Assembly: GCA_030043155.1 (NCBI GenBank)
Contig: JASHYE010000126.1
Coordinates: forward strand, 1 to 15,298
DNA: 15,298 bases
Reading direction: 5' to 3'
Source: Candidatus Acidiferrales bacterium
GTDB lineage: Bacteria > Acidobacteriota > Terriglobia > Acidoferrales > UBA7541
The number at the start of each line of letters is the position of its first letter. Position 1 is the stretch's first letter. The notes under the pieces are model-generated. The model ran no database searches. It was not told the origin of the DNA and saw nothing but the letters and a program-made list of their open reading frames with translations. Shown here one piece after another: positions 6,580 to 14,828 of the stretch. Position numbers and translations under genes: made by a program.

Positions 6580-8160
6580 ATGAAAACGATATTCAGTCTT
6601 CGAGCGGCGGCAGTATTTCTGTGCGTCATTTTGGTCTTTGGATATACGAGGCTCGTGATGGCGCAGATGCCCGAAAAGGGCGCGAAGCCGGACGAGCACG
6701 CCAATGCAGCGGAAAATTCCCAGGAAACAAAAGAGCAATCTTCTGTCACTGAGCACAGCATTCGCGTGAAGGGCGAGACGATTCCCTATAAGGCGACTGC
6801 GGGGACAATTATTTTGAAGGATGCGAAAGGCGAACCCACTGGCAGTATGTTTTACGTGGCCTACACGCGATCCGATGTGCAAGAGCTGAGCCAGCGCCCC
6901 GTGGCGTTTTTCTATAATGGAGGGCCCGGATCGGCGACGGTTTGGCTGCACATGGGAGCCTACGGACCGAAGCGCGTGGCAACTGTTGATGCTGCGCCGA
7001 CGCCGCCTGCCCCCTACAAGCTTGTCGATAATGAAGACACGCTGCTCCCCGTAACGGATGAAGTTTTCATCGACGCCATGGGGACGGGCTTCAGCCACGC
7101 CATTGGCAAAGCGGAGAACAAGGACTTTTGGGGTATCGACCAGGATGTCGCAGCGTTCGGGCAGTTTATTCAGACCTACATCACAGAAAACAATCGCTGG
7201 AACTCGCCGAAATTCTTGATCGGTGAAAGCTATGGAACGTTTCGCTCGGCGGCGTTGGGCAATTATCTGCAATCGCGCGATGGGATCGATCTGAACGGGA
7301 TTGTATTGATGTCGTCGGTTCTCGACCTGGGAACGATCTCTTTCTATCCCGGTGAAGACCTTGCGTACATCCTTTACGTACCCAGCTACGCTGCGACGGC
7401 CTGCTATTACAAAGTGATGAGCTGTCCCTCAGACTTGGATGGATTTCTAGAACAGGCGAGGCAATTCGCAGAAACAGACTACGCCGATGCGCTGCTTAAG
7501 GGGTCGAGGCTTAGCGACGCAGACCGCGACAGCGTGGCTAAGAAACTTTCACAGTTTACCGGCTTAAGCGAAGACTACATCCTGAAAGCAGACTTGCGCG
7601 TGAACTTGCGGCAATTCATGGAGGAACTGCAGCGGTCGAAGGGGATGACCACAGGACGCTTGGATTCCCGGTTTTCGGGCTACAGCACTGACCCGCTGGC
7701 CGAGTTCGCGTCTGGCGATCCGCAATCCGCTCAGCTGAGCGGCGCGTACACAGCGGCATTCAATCAATACATCCGTGAAGACCTCAAGTTCGGGCAGAAC
7801 ATGACTTACCACATGTCAGCAGATTTTGGCACGGCGACCTGGGACTGGAAGCGCATTGGACAGCGTGGATTTGGTTTCCCCGGCGCGCCTAATGTCGAGG
7901 AGGATCTTGTGAACGCGCTGGTTTCAAATCCAAATCTGAGGGTCCAAGTCGAAAATGGAATCTATGATCTTGCAACGCCATTTTTCGAAACAGAATATAC
8001 GATGGACCATCTGGATCTGCCAGCGGCTTTGAGAAGCCACGTACAACTGAAATACTACGATGCCGGTCACATGATGTACGTGTCGCCTGCGGCACATGCA
8101 AAACTCACTGCGAATGTCACGGCGTTTATCGACGAAACGCTGAAGGAACAGCAGCGCTAG
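6580..8160 (+). CDS. Secreted serine carboxypeptidase, peptidase family S10
   Basis: A 526-residue protein counted from the ATG at 6580. The N-terminus (MKTIFSLRAAAVFLCVILVFGYTRLVMAQ) is a signal peptide likely cut near AQ at 28-29. It is followed by a Glu/Lys-rich linker to about residue 60. Family S10 motifs are all present: FYNGGPGSA (about 111-119, oxyanion hole and substrate carboxylate binding), DAMGTGFS (about 165-172), the nucleophile in GESYGT (S217), the Asp in NGIYDLATP (about D463) and the His in DAGHMMYV (about H497). The complete triad indicates an active enzyme that removes C-terminal residues from peptides, normally best at acidic pH. S10 proteins are common in fungi, plants and acidobacteria and less so in most other bacteria. 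It probably acts in the periplasm or outside the cell. It is convergent with the polysaccharide operon, with a 39-nt gap. Confidence 0.94.
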   Translation: MKTIFSLRAAAVFLCVILVFGYTRLVMAQMPEKGAKPDEHANAAENSQETKEQSSVTEHSIRVKGETIPYKATAGTIILKDAKGEPTGSMFYVAYTRSDVQELSQRPVAFFYNGGPGSATVWLHMGAYGPKRVATVDAAPTPPAPYKLVDNEDTLLPVTDEVFIDAMGTGFSHAIGKAENKDFWGIDQDVAAFGQFIQTYITENNRWNSPKFLIGESYGTFRSAALGNYLQSRDGIDLNGIVLMSSVLDLGTISFYPGEDLAYILYVPSYAATACYYKVMSCPSDLDGFLEQARQFAETDYADALLKGSRLSDADRDSVAKKLSQFTGLSEDYILKADLRVNLRQFMEELQRSKGMTTGRLDSRFSGYSTDPLAEFASGDPQSAQLSGAYTAAFNQYIREDLKFGQNMTYHMSADFGTATWDWKRIGQRGFGFPGAPNVEEDLVNALVSNPNLRVQVENGIYDLATPFFETEYTMDHLDLPAALRSHVQLKYYDAGHMMYVSPAAHAKLTANVTAFIDETLKEQQR

Positions 8161-8199
8161 AGGTATGGTGGGCCCAGAGGCAGTTGGCAGGACTGAAGC

Positions 8200-9330
8200 T
8201 TACGTGCGGGCAGCTCGCGCGCGAGTGTACCTGTAGAAGCTGCGAATCGAGTCGCTGACAATTTCGACATGCTCTTCCGTCGCCTCCGCGCTGAGGGGCA
8301 GGGACAATACTTCGCGGCAAAGCCGTTCCACGTTGGGCAGTTCAGGATCCGCCAAACCGAGCGCCGCATGAGTCCACATGGGACGAGGCCAGTGGACGAG
8401 CGTTTCCACTCCATCTGCTTTCAGATGCGCCTTCAATTGATCGCGTTCTGCGGTCCTGATTACGTAATTCTGGAAAACATCCCGCTGCTTCGATTCATCA
8501 AAGTGCGGCAAGCGAATCTCCGCAATTTCATTCAGACGTGCGCGATAAAGATTCGCGATTTTCCGGCGATGCTCGATCGAGCTCTCAATGTGCCTCAGCT
8601 TCACATCCAACACCGCAGAATTCACGTTGTCCAGCAGGGCTGTGGCCCCGTGAAAGTGGTACTTGCCGGTCGCGCGATCCTCCCCGTTGTATCGAAGCAG
8701 CCTTACGCTACGCGCGATTTCGGGATCGTCGGTCGTCACAGCGCCACCGTCACCGATCCCGCCGAGAATCTTAAAAGGGTAAAAGCTGAAGGCCGCGGCG
8801 TCTCCGAAAGCTCCTGCTCGCGTTGTTCCAAGTTCGGCCCCAAGCGCCTGCGCCGAATCCTCAATCACAACCAGGTCGTGTCTGCGCACAATTTCCATGA
8901 TGTCTCCCATCTTGCAAACGCGCCCGTTGAGAGACACCGGAATAATGGCGCGGGTCCTTGAAGTTACAGCCGCTGCAACGGCTGCTGGGCGAAGGTTGTA
9001 ATCGTCTTCCACGTCTACAAGAACCGGCCGCGCGCCCACATTTACAATGGCCGACACTGTGGCAACAAACGTGTGACCGCTGGTGATTACCTCGTCGCCG
9101 CTCCCGATTCCCACCGCCTGCAAGGAAAAATGAAGCGCATGGTATCCGCTGTTCACTCCCACCGCATATTTCGTTCCCACAAACGCCGCAAAATGCTCTT
9201 CGAAGGTTCGCAAGTCCCGTCGATCAATCAGATCGCCACGTGAAAGGCAGCCGATAATCGCAGCATCAATTTCGGTTTTCAACCGACGATATTGAGCTTT
9301 CGCATCAACGAATGGGACCCTATAGCTCAT
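8200..9330 (-). CDS. DegT/DnrJ/EryC1/StrS family sugar aminotransferase
   Basis: A 376-residue PLP enzyme. GVNSGYHALHFSLQA (about 58-72) is the cofactor phosphate-binding segment, VVIEDSAQALGA (about 154-165; D158) binds the pyridine nitrogen, and FSFYPFKILGGIGDGGA (about 181-197) contains the Schiff-base lysine K187. NGEDRATGKYHFHG and LLDNVNSAVLDVKL, further on, are the usual region contributing to the sugar-nucleotide site. Length is standard. The family transfers an amino group, usually from glutamate, to a keto-sugar (mostly nucleotide-linked) in the cytoplasm. It is the last visible gene of the operon and its ATG lies inside the transketolase C gene (11-nt overlap, AAGG 5 nt ahead of the start), so it is translationally coupled to it. 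The substrate is unknown; the pairing with a split transketolase suggests a keto group made by that enzyme or by genes outside the window. Confidence 0.93.
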   Translation of the reverse strand: MSYRVPFVDAKAQYRRLKTEIDAAIIGCLSRGDLIDRRDLRTFEEHFAAFVGTKYAVGVNSGYHALHFSLQAVGIGSGDEVITSGHTFVATVSAIVNVGARPVLVDVEDDYNLRPAAVAAAVTSRTRAIIPVSLNGRVCKMGDIMEIVRRHDLVVIEDSAQALGAELGTTRAGAFGDAAAFSFYPFKILGGIGDGGAVTTDDPEIARSVRLLRYNGEDRATGKYHFHGATALLDNVNSAVLDVKLRHIESSIEHRRKIANLYRARLNEIAEIRLPHFDESKQRDVFQNYVIRTAERDQLKAHLKADGVETLVHWPRPMWTHAALGLADPELPNVERLCREVLSLPLSAEATEEHVEIVSDSIRSFYRYTRARAART

Positions 9331-10312
9331 GGCAACCTTTCAGAAGAAAATCAGGTTCCGCGGAGTGATTTGCCAGAGAACGTGTTTTGGCGTGTTTCCA
9401 CATCGCGAGTGCTACGTTCGCAATGCCAGCAGCGGATAGTGAGTACTTGTCTCTCAAATACTGCTGGCTGCCTACGAACGACACAAATTCAGACGGGAGG
9501 GCCACGCGCCGAAATGGGACAGTATGTCCTGAATATTCGGCAAGCACTTCCGCGACCGCACTACCAAGGCCACCGATTTTGCTGTGTTCTTCAATTGTCA
9601 CGATTGCGCCTGTTTCGCACGCTGCCGAGTAAATAGCCTCCTCATCGAGAGGCCTAATGGTGTGCATACTCAAAATGCGCGCCTGCACGCCTTTCGATGC
9701 GAGAATGCCTGCGGCCTGCGCGGAGATATGAACCATTGATCCGGTTGCAATGAGCGTGATGTCATTGCCCTCCTTGACTGGAATCGCTTTTCCAATCTCA
9801 AAGGAAATTGGTCCCGCATGAACGGCAGGCTCGTTTGCTCTTGCGATCCGCAGGTATGCCGGCCCGTCATGGGCCACCGCCGCACGCGCGGACATTTCGG
9901 CTTCGATGGCATCGGCGGGAGAAAGAACGATCATGTTCGGCAGCGCTCGCATCACGGCAATGTCCTCGGTGGCGTGATGGCTTGCGCCGAGCGCCCCGTA
10001 GGCCAGACCCGCCCCCACGCTCACAATTTTCACATTGGCATTGTGATAGCAGACGTCGTTGCGGATCTGCTCAAGACACCGCAGAGTTGGGAAATTCCCG
10101 ATTGAATATGTAAAAACAATTTTGCCAGACAGCGCCATGCCAGCAGCGATGCCGATCATATTCTGTTCAGCAACTCCGACGTTGAGGAACCGATGCCGGA
10201 ATCGCGCGGCAAACGGCTCGACCACGCCAAAACCCAAATCGCCGGTGATCAGGACGATTCTGTCGTCGACCTCTGCCAACTCGATCAGCGTTTGAATGAA
10301 CGCAGTTCTCAT
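9320..10312 (-). CDS. Split transketolase, C-terminal subunit (pyrimidine-binding plus C-terminal domains)
   Basis: A 330-residue protein equal to the second half of a transketolase. LITGDLGFG (about 22-30) opens the pyrimidine-binding domain. LNVGVAEQNMIGIAAGMAL (about 43-61) contains the Glu that activates the aminopyrimidine ring of thiamine diphosphate. GALGASHHATEDIAVMRALP (about 106-125) supplies active-site His residues. From about residue 200 the transketolase C-terminal domain follows (ARILSMHTIRPLDEEAI, VTIEEHSKIGGLG). It needs the N subunit for activity; together they would move a two-carbon ketol group between sugar phosphates or onto another acceptor. Its ATG overlaps the N-subunit stop codon as ATGA (10309-10312), and no separate Shine-Dalgarno is visible, so translation is coupled. 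The last residues are FLLKGCHEL, where its coding region runs 11 nt into the DegT gene. Confidence 0.95.
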   Translation of the reverse strand: MRTAFIQTLIELAEVDDRIVLITGDLGFGVVEPFAARFRHRFLNVGVAEQNMIGIAAGMALSGKIVFTYSIGNFPTLRCLEQIRNDVCYHNANVKIVSVGAGLAYGALGASHHATEDIAVMRALPNMIVLSPADAIEAEMSARAAVAHDGPAYLRIARANEPAVHAGPISFEIGKAIPVKEGNDITLIATGSMVHISAQAAGILASKGVQARILSMHTIRPLDEEAIYSAACETGAIVTIEEHSKIGGLGSAVAEVLAEYSGHTVPFRRVALPSEFVSFVGSQQYLRDKYSLSAAGIANVALAMWKHAKTRSLANHSAEPDFLLKGCHEL

Positions 10313-11148
10313 TCAATAGAGGCCAGCTCGGCCAATGCCGCCACGAACTCCCGTTCATCGGGTGAGCGGTAGTGCCAGAGCAAGTCGTCCTGCATGAAAC
10401 TGACTCCCTTCCCTTTCACCGTGTTGGCGATAATGCAGCTCGGAAGACCACGACTGAAGGGCACATCCACAAGTGCTGACCGGATTTGTGAAATATCATG
10501 ACCATCGATTTCGCGTACCGCCCAGCGGCATGCTTGCCATTTTTCTTGCAGCGATGTGAGATCCAGCACTTCTTCTACTCGGCCAAGGCTCTGTATGTTA
10601 TTGGCATCGATGATGACGATCAGGTTGTCCAGTTGGTGATGCCCAGCAAAGAGGGCCGCTTCCCACACGGAACCTTCATCGCATTCGCCGTCGCTGAGCA
10701 TCGCGAATACACGAAACCGATGAGGCTCCTGCTTGCCGACAAGCGCCATTCCGCATGCGATCGAGAGGCCATGCCCCAGAGAACCAGTCGAGACCTCAAC
10801 TCCGGGAACTGTGTGCGCAGCGTGCCCTGGCAGGCGGGAACCGTCTTCATAAAAATGGTTCAACCAATCTCGCGGAAAAAAGCCTTTTGCCGCGAGAGCG
10901 GCGTACAAAGCAGCGCAGGCGTGCCCTTTGCTGAGAATGAACCGGTCGCGATCCATCTTCTGCGGCCGCAGAGGGTCGACATTCAGGATCTCCGCATAGA
11001 GAACTGCAATCAAATCGGCCATGGAGAAGCAGCTTCCGATATGGGAGCTCTTTGCACGATGCACCATGCGAAGAACATCGATGCGAATTGAACGAGCAAA
11101 CTCCGCGAGCTCTCTCTCAGGATCGCTGAGATCACATGAACCATTCAT
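10309..11148 (-). CDS. Split transketolase, N-terminal subunit (diphosphate-binding domain)
   Basis: A 279-residue protein equal to the first half of a transketolase. RAKSSHIGSCFSMADL (about 31-46) has the conserved His of the substrate channel, LSKGHA (about 72-77) and GSLGHGLSIACGMAL (about 122-136) are standard active-site motifs, and SDGECDEGSVWEAA through VIIDANN (about 152-184) is the thiamine-diphosphate and Mg binding motif. Split transketolases of about 280 plus 320 residues are common; some serve central metabolism and some occur in specialised clusters. The ATG at 11148 leaves a 13-nt gap to the preceding sugar transferase gene. An in-frame TTG at 11178 would add ten residues and overlap that gene, but neither start has a strong ribosome binding site. 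Its location inside a polysaccharide operon points to supply of a specific sugar precursor rather than housekeeping. Confidence 0.95.
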   Translation of the reverse strand: MNGSCDLSDPERELAEFARSIRIDVLRMVHRAKSSHIGSCFSMADLIAVLYAEILNVDPLRPQKMDRDRFILSKGHACAALYAALAAKGFFPRDWLNHFYEDGSRLPGHAAHTVPGVEVSTGSLGHGLSIACGMALVGKQEPHRFRVFAMLSDGECDEGSVWEAALFAGHHQLDNLIVIIDANNIQSLGRVEEVLDLTSLQEKWQACRWAVREIDGHDISQIRSALVDVPFSRGLPSCIIANTVKGKGVSFMQDDLLWHYRSPDEREFVAALAELASIE

Positions 11149-11161
11149 CGGGTCTTTCGCT

Positions 11162-11791
11162 CTAAGCCTTACTCCCAATCAAAACTCTTATCGTCTGGAA
11201 GAGAATTTCGAAATCGATTCGAATCGATTGTTGTCGAACGTACTGCAAACCGAGTCTTACTTTTTCCGGGCGGATTGTTTCGCGGTAGAGCTGATGAGGA
11301 TCGGCGCTCCCTGCCAGAATTCGCCCTTCATCCCGGAAACGCAATGACGCCCAATCCGTTATTCCGGGACGCACGCTGAGTAACTGCCGTTCTTCGGCGG
11401 AATAATTTGATACCTCCGAAAGCACCTCCGGGCGCGGGCCGACAAAGCTCATTTGGCCCAGGAGAACATTGATCAGTTGGGGGAATTCGTCGATCTTGTA
11501 TTTCCTCAGTATCAGGCCAAGGTGCGTGATACGCGGGTCGTCACCTGCTGTGGACGGACCACCGATTTTGTCCGCACCTACAATCATCGTTCGAAACTTC
11601 AGAATGTCGAACGGACGCCCTCCGAGTCCAGCACGGCGTCCACGGTAGAGCGCCGGGCCAGATGAATCGAATTTGACTGCCAAAGCAATTGGGAAAAGCA
11701 GAGGCCATAGGATGAAGAGCCCTAATCCCGCCAATACGGCGTCCAGAACTCGCTTTACAATCTGCATGTATATAAATGGGCGAGATGGCAC
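11162..11791 (-). CDS. Bacterial sugar transferase (polyprenyl-phosphate phosphoglycosyl transferase, priming enzyme)
   Basis: A 209-residue member of the small monotopic phosphoglycosyl transferases (PF02397; relatives PglC, EpsL and the catalytic domain of WcaJ/WbaP). One hydrophobic segment at about residues 15-40 has a central Pro (LFILWPLLFPI), the re-entrant helix expected of this group. ILKFRTM (63-69), KYKIDEFPQLINVL (97-110; D101-E102 is the catalytic Asp-Glu pair) and MSFVGPRPEV (114-123) are the family signatures. It transfers a sugar 1-phosphate from a nucleotide sugar to undecaprenyl phosphate at the inner membrane, the first committed step in making a surface polysaccharide repeat. 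It lacks the N-terminal membrane domain of WbaP-type enzymes. The start is the GTG at 11791, with AGGGA 7 nt upstream; an ATG at codon 9 is possible. It lies 10 nt after the GT2 stop. Confidence 0.94.
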   Translation of the reverse strand: MPSRPFIYMQIVKRVLDAVLAGLGLFILWPLLFPIALAVKFDSSGPALYRGRRAGLGGRPFDILKFRTMIVGADKIGGPSTAGDDPRITHLGLILRKYKIDEFPQLINVLLGQMSFVGPRPEVLSEVSNYSAEERQLLSVRPGITDWASLRFRDEGRILAGSADPHQLYRETIRPEKVRLGLQYVRQQSIRIDFEILFQTIRVLIGSKA

Positions 11792-11801
11792 CCGCTAATC
11801 C

Positions 11802-12863
11802 CTACCCTGTCGATGCAGCTCGATGAGCGAATACCAGTTTGCCCGGGAGTGCGAGAACAGCGATGACCGACCCAAATCCATAAGCGAAATGCCGAACCAG
11901 GAAAATCAAAGGCAAGGTGAACAAGAGGCAGCAGTCCCTTTCTCTGCGGCATACCTGAATTGAAAACGCCAGACTGGCGGTCATATAGCACATCAATTGG
12001 ACCCCCAGTAAGAACCAGAAGGGCTTCAGCCAATAACCGCCGACCGCGAGAGCGATAACCGCCGACACGAATGCGAGAGAAATCAAGTGCCGGCCACGAA
12101 CAGGCGCCATTTTGCTGTATACGAAGGGCAGAATCGACCAAATGCCATCGCGCAGGTTTTGCCTGGCAAAACAACTCAAATTCGGAGAGGCGAAATATTC
12201 ACATCGGATCACCGGGTCGAGAAGTATCCTGCCTCCCGATTTGCGCAGCCGCTGGTTCAACTCAAAATCCTGCGTCCTGGGAAGGTTCTCGTTGTATAGC
12301 CCGATGCGTTCCAGTGTCTCCCTTCTGTAGCATCCGCCAAATACGGTATCGGTGAAGGCTGGCTGGTCGAGCCCAGTCCGAAACGCGGAATTTCCGACGC
12401 CGAATTTGTGACTCATGCAAAGCGCAATCGAACGCGCGATCAAATTCCGTCTCGATGGAATCGTCTGCATGCACCCTCCGATGTTTTCGGCAGCGCCGGC
12501 ACAAAGGCGCTCGACGCAGCATCTGAGGTAATCCTTGTTGATTCGCGCGTGGGCGTCGACGCGGCAAATAATTTCACCTTGTGCGGCCCGAATGCCGATA
12601 TTCAATCCCGCTGGCGTGATCTTTCTCGGATTATGCAAGAGCCTCACATTTTTGGAGGACTGTGCCAATTGCCGAACTGTCGAGCGCGTGCCGTCAGTGC
12701 TCATTCCATCGACAACCAGAATTTCGTACCTGTCGGTTGGATAATCGTTTCTGAGAATGGAACCCAAGCAGGGTCCAATGAAGCCCTCCTCGTTTCGGCA
12801 AGGGACAATGACACTCAGGAAGGGCAAATCGGCCCTTGTGGCCGCAGGTTCTGCTTTAATCAC
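11802..12863 (-). CDS. Glycosyltransferase family 2, ExoA-like, with C-terminal membrane segments
   Basis: A 353-residue GT-A fold glycosyltransferase. VIVPCRNEEGFIGPCLGSIL (18-37) and ILVVDGMSTDGT (48-59) bind the nucleotide sugar. ICRVDAHARINKDYL (99-113) holds the metal-binding Asp in a DxH-like motif. TDTVFGGCYRRETLERIG (171-188) and TQDFELNQRLRKSGG (197-211) are the acceptor and catalytic-base regions. At about residues 255-340 lie roughly three hydrophobic stretches, with Trp-rich turns between them, that should anchor it in the inner membrane. This layout matches ExoA of succinoglycan synthesis. It would add one sugar to a lipid-linked intermediate on the cytoplasmic face; donor and linkage are unknown. 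The start is a GTG at 12863, 15 nt after the AsnB stop, with only a weak ribosome binding site; no better start exists in frame. Confidence 0.93.
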   Translation of the reverse strand: MIKAEPAATRADLPFLSVIVPCRNEEGFIGPCLGSILRNDYPTDRYEILVVDGMSTDGTRSTVRQLAQSSKNVRLLHNPRKITPAGLNIGIRAAQGEIICRVDAHARINKDYLRCCVERLCAGAAENIGGCMQTIPSRRNLIARSIALCMSHKFGVGNSAFRTGLDQPAFTDTVFGGCYRRETLERIGLYNENLPRTQDFELNQRLRKSGGRILLDPVIRCEYFASPNLSCFARQNLRDGIWSILPFVYSKMAPVRGRHLISLAFVSAVIALAVGGYWLKPFWFLLGVQLMCYMTASLAFSIQVCRRERDCCLLFTLPLIFLVRHFAYGFGSVIAVLALPGKLVFAHRAASTG

Positions 12864-12878
12864 GCTCAGGACCGGGGG

Positions 12879-14828
12879 TCATTGCGCTATCAACACAGCA
12901 TCTCTGGTTCTGCCGACGTTTCTCAGTTGCTTGAGCCACAGGTCAGTGGTCACCAGCTTGAACCAATCGAATTCACTCAGAGAAGTCGCCACGCCATCGC
13001 GAGTTCTGCAAATCTGCCTTCGCAAACCGCACAGATCGAAAAAGTCAGCGAGCGGGGATTGTTGCTGACCGAGAATCTCGTCGATTGAGCCCGCGAGATC
13101 GGTTTTTAACCAGGTTTGCGCCGGAGTCTCAAAGCCGCGCTTCGCCCTCTGCCAGCAAATCTCCTGCGGAAGATACTCAGCCATCGCCTGGCGTAACAAG
13201 TACTTCGTGTAGCCAGCGTTGAGCTTTGTGCGAACCGATGTCTTCAGAACTGCCTCGACAATCCGATGATCCAAGAAAGGGAGACGCATCTCAGTTCCGG
13301 TCGACATGGAATTTCTATCTTCCCAGTGAAGCAGGCATGGCAGGCTGAATTGACTCAAGTCCTTCCACAAACGGAGATTCAAGCTTTCTCCGTGCCCGAT
13401 GTCCAAGTCAGTCGTTGCGCAACTGGAGAATTCCGGCGACGCGAAATCTTGAATGCCGCCTAACCTCTCTCTAAGGAAGCGCGGAAAGTATTTTTGGGCA
13501 TTCGAACGATTCCAATTGGTCAGTCCGTTTCCGGCAAAATAACTCAGCAGTGATCGCGACAGTTGCAGCCAATCGCGGCGGTGAACCAGGATCTCCCACC
13601 AGAAGAAAAAGAATTTGCTGTAGCCCGCAAAGAATTCGTCACATCCCTGGCCGTTCAAAAGCACCGTCGTCCTGTCAGCACGTGCTGCTTGAAATACTTT
13701 CCAAGAAGCAAAAATAGAAGCGCCTCCCACAGGGCCATCCTGAAAATCAACGAACTCGCCCAAGCCATCCCACAAATCGGCGGCGTCCATCGATAAATTC
13801 CTTTGTCGAACGCCGGCGTGTCTTGCCGCTCGATGCGCGAGATACTGTTCATCCTGTTGATCCTGATTGTGACCGGGGAATTCCATGGTGTACGCAGTGA
13901 GAGAACCGCTGACTCCCTGCGATGCAGCGACCGAGCAAATCGTGGCGGAATCAATGCCCCCCGAAAGACAGACACCCACCGGGACATCACTTCGCAATCG
14001 CAGCCGCACTGAATCGACGAGGAGTGGGACAAGGGACTTCGCCAAATCAGCGTCGTGCGAGCAATCTGAATCTTCCGCGATCTCGGGCGCCCAGTATCGG
14101 ACTGGCCCGTAGAGGCACATTGTCGTCAAATCTATTTCCATCCAATGCGCTGGAGGAAGCTGTTTGACATGCTTGAAAAATGTACGGTCGTCATGGTCCT
14201 GCGCGGAAAGAAGAAAAAAATCTGCCAATGCGGAACGGTCGATCTCTTCATCGAAATCCGGATCTTCGAAAAATTGCTTCAACTCGGACGCACAGACGAA
14301 ACGCTCGCGATCCAGCAGGTAATAAACAGGCTTCTCACCGAACCTGTCTCGCGCGATGAACAAGCGCATTCGAGCGCTATCGTAAATCACGAATGCAAAC
14401 ATTCCGTTCAATTTTTCCAGGCATCTGCGTCCCCAGTTTTGATAAGCGGCAAGCAGAACCTCAGTATCCGTGACAGACACAAATTGGCGGCTGTCGGCCA
14501 GCTCCGCGCGAATCTCGCGGTAATTGTAAATTTCACCATTGAAAACAATCCAAAGGCCCGAGCCAGCTAAAGTCATCGGCTGTTGCCCTGCCGTGGATAG
14601 GTCCAATATGCCCAAACGCCGGCTGCCAAGTCCCACTCGGTAATCACTCGCTGCTTGACGTTCAGTAGTCGCGCGCCAGAAATGCTCCACAGGATGGTGG
14701 GCGTCTAGTGGAGACAAGCTAACGAACCCCCAATCGTCGGGGCCACGATGTCGCACACGGTGGGTTCCGAACCACAACAAGTCAGGATTCACGCCAACTT
14801 TACTGGCAACAGCAAAAATCCCGCACAC
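12879..14828 (-). CDS. AsnB-type glutamine amidotransferase/asparagine synthase in a polysaccharide operon
   Basis: A 649-residue two-domain enzyme. The N-terminal glutaminase domain (about 1-230) begins MCGIFAV, where Cys2 is the nucleophile after Met removal; HRGPDDWG (27-34), FNGEIYNYRE (96-105) and TDTEVLLAAY (120-129) bind glutamine. The synthetase domain has the ATP PP-loop SGGIDS (289-294) and the motif NGQGCDEFFAGY (392-403). E. coli AsnB is about 554 residues; the longer form is typical of amidotransferases in exopolysaccharide and exosortase-associated clusters, where the acceptor may be a sugar acid or peptide rather than aspartate. At the catalytic position where E. coli AsnB has GEG, this protein has GQG. 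The start is a GTG whose G is the last base of the upstream TAG, so it is coupled to the GT9 gene. Which acceptor it amidates cannot be read from sequence. Confidence 0.93.
   Translation of the reverse strand: MCGIFAVASKVGVNPDLLWFGTHRVRHRGPDDWGFVSLSPLDAHHPVEHFWRATTERQAASDYRVGLGSRRLGILDLSTAGQQPMTLAGSGLWIVFNGEIYNYREIRAELADSRQFVSVTDTEVLLAAYQNWGRRCLEKLNGMFAFVIYDSARMRLFIARDRFGEKPVYYLLDRERFVCASELKQFFEDPDFDEEIDRSALADFFLLSAQDHDDRTFFKHVKQLPPAHWMEIDLTTMCLYGPVRYWAPEIAEDSDCSHDADLAKSLVPLLVDSVRLRLRSDVPVGVCLSGGIDSATICSVAASQGVSGSLTAYTMEFPGHNQDQQDEQYLAHRAARHAGVRQRNLSMDAADLWDGLGEFVDFQDGPVGGASIFASWKVFQAARADRTTVLLNGQGCDEFFAGYSKFFFFWWEILVHRRDWLQLSRSLLSYFAGNGLTNWNRSNAQKYFPRFLRERLGGIQDFASPEFSSCATTDLDIGHGESLNLRLWKDLSQFSLPCLLHWEDRNSMSTGTEMRLPFLDHRIVEAVLKTSVRTKLNAGYTKYLLRQAMAEYLPQEICWQRAKRGFETPAQTWLKTDLAGSIDEILGQQQSPLADFFDLCGLRRQICRTRDGVATSLSEFDWFKLVTTDLWLKQLRNVGRTRDAVLIAQ

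Noticed and set aside
6520..7272. Open frame of 250 codons on the minus strand inside the S10 gene
   Set aside because: It is antisense to the S10 N-terminal half, where catalytic motifs confirm the sense frame; the translation is Arg-rich and motif-free.
8269..8961. Open frame of 230 codons on the plus strand inside the DegT gene
   Set aside because: It is antisense to a gene with clear PLP motifs, and no protein features are visible.
12408..13088. Open frame of 226 codons on the plus strand across the GT2/AsnB junction
   Set aside because: It runs antisense through two well-supported genes and resembles no protein family.
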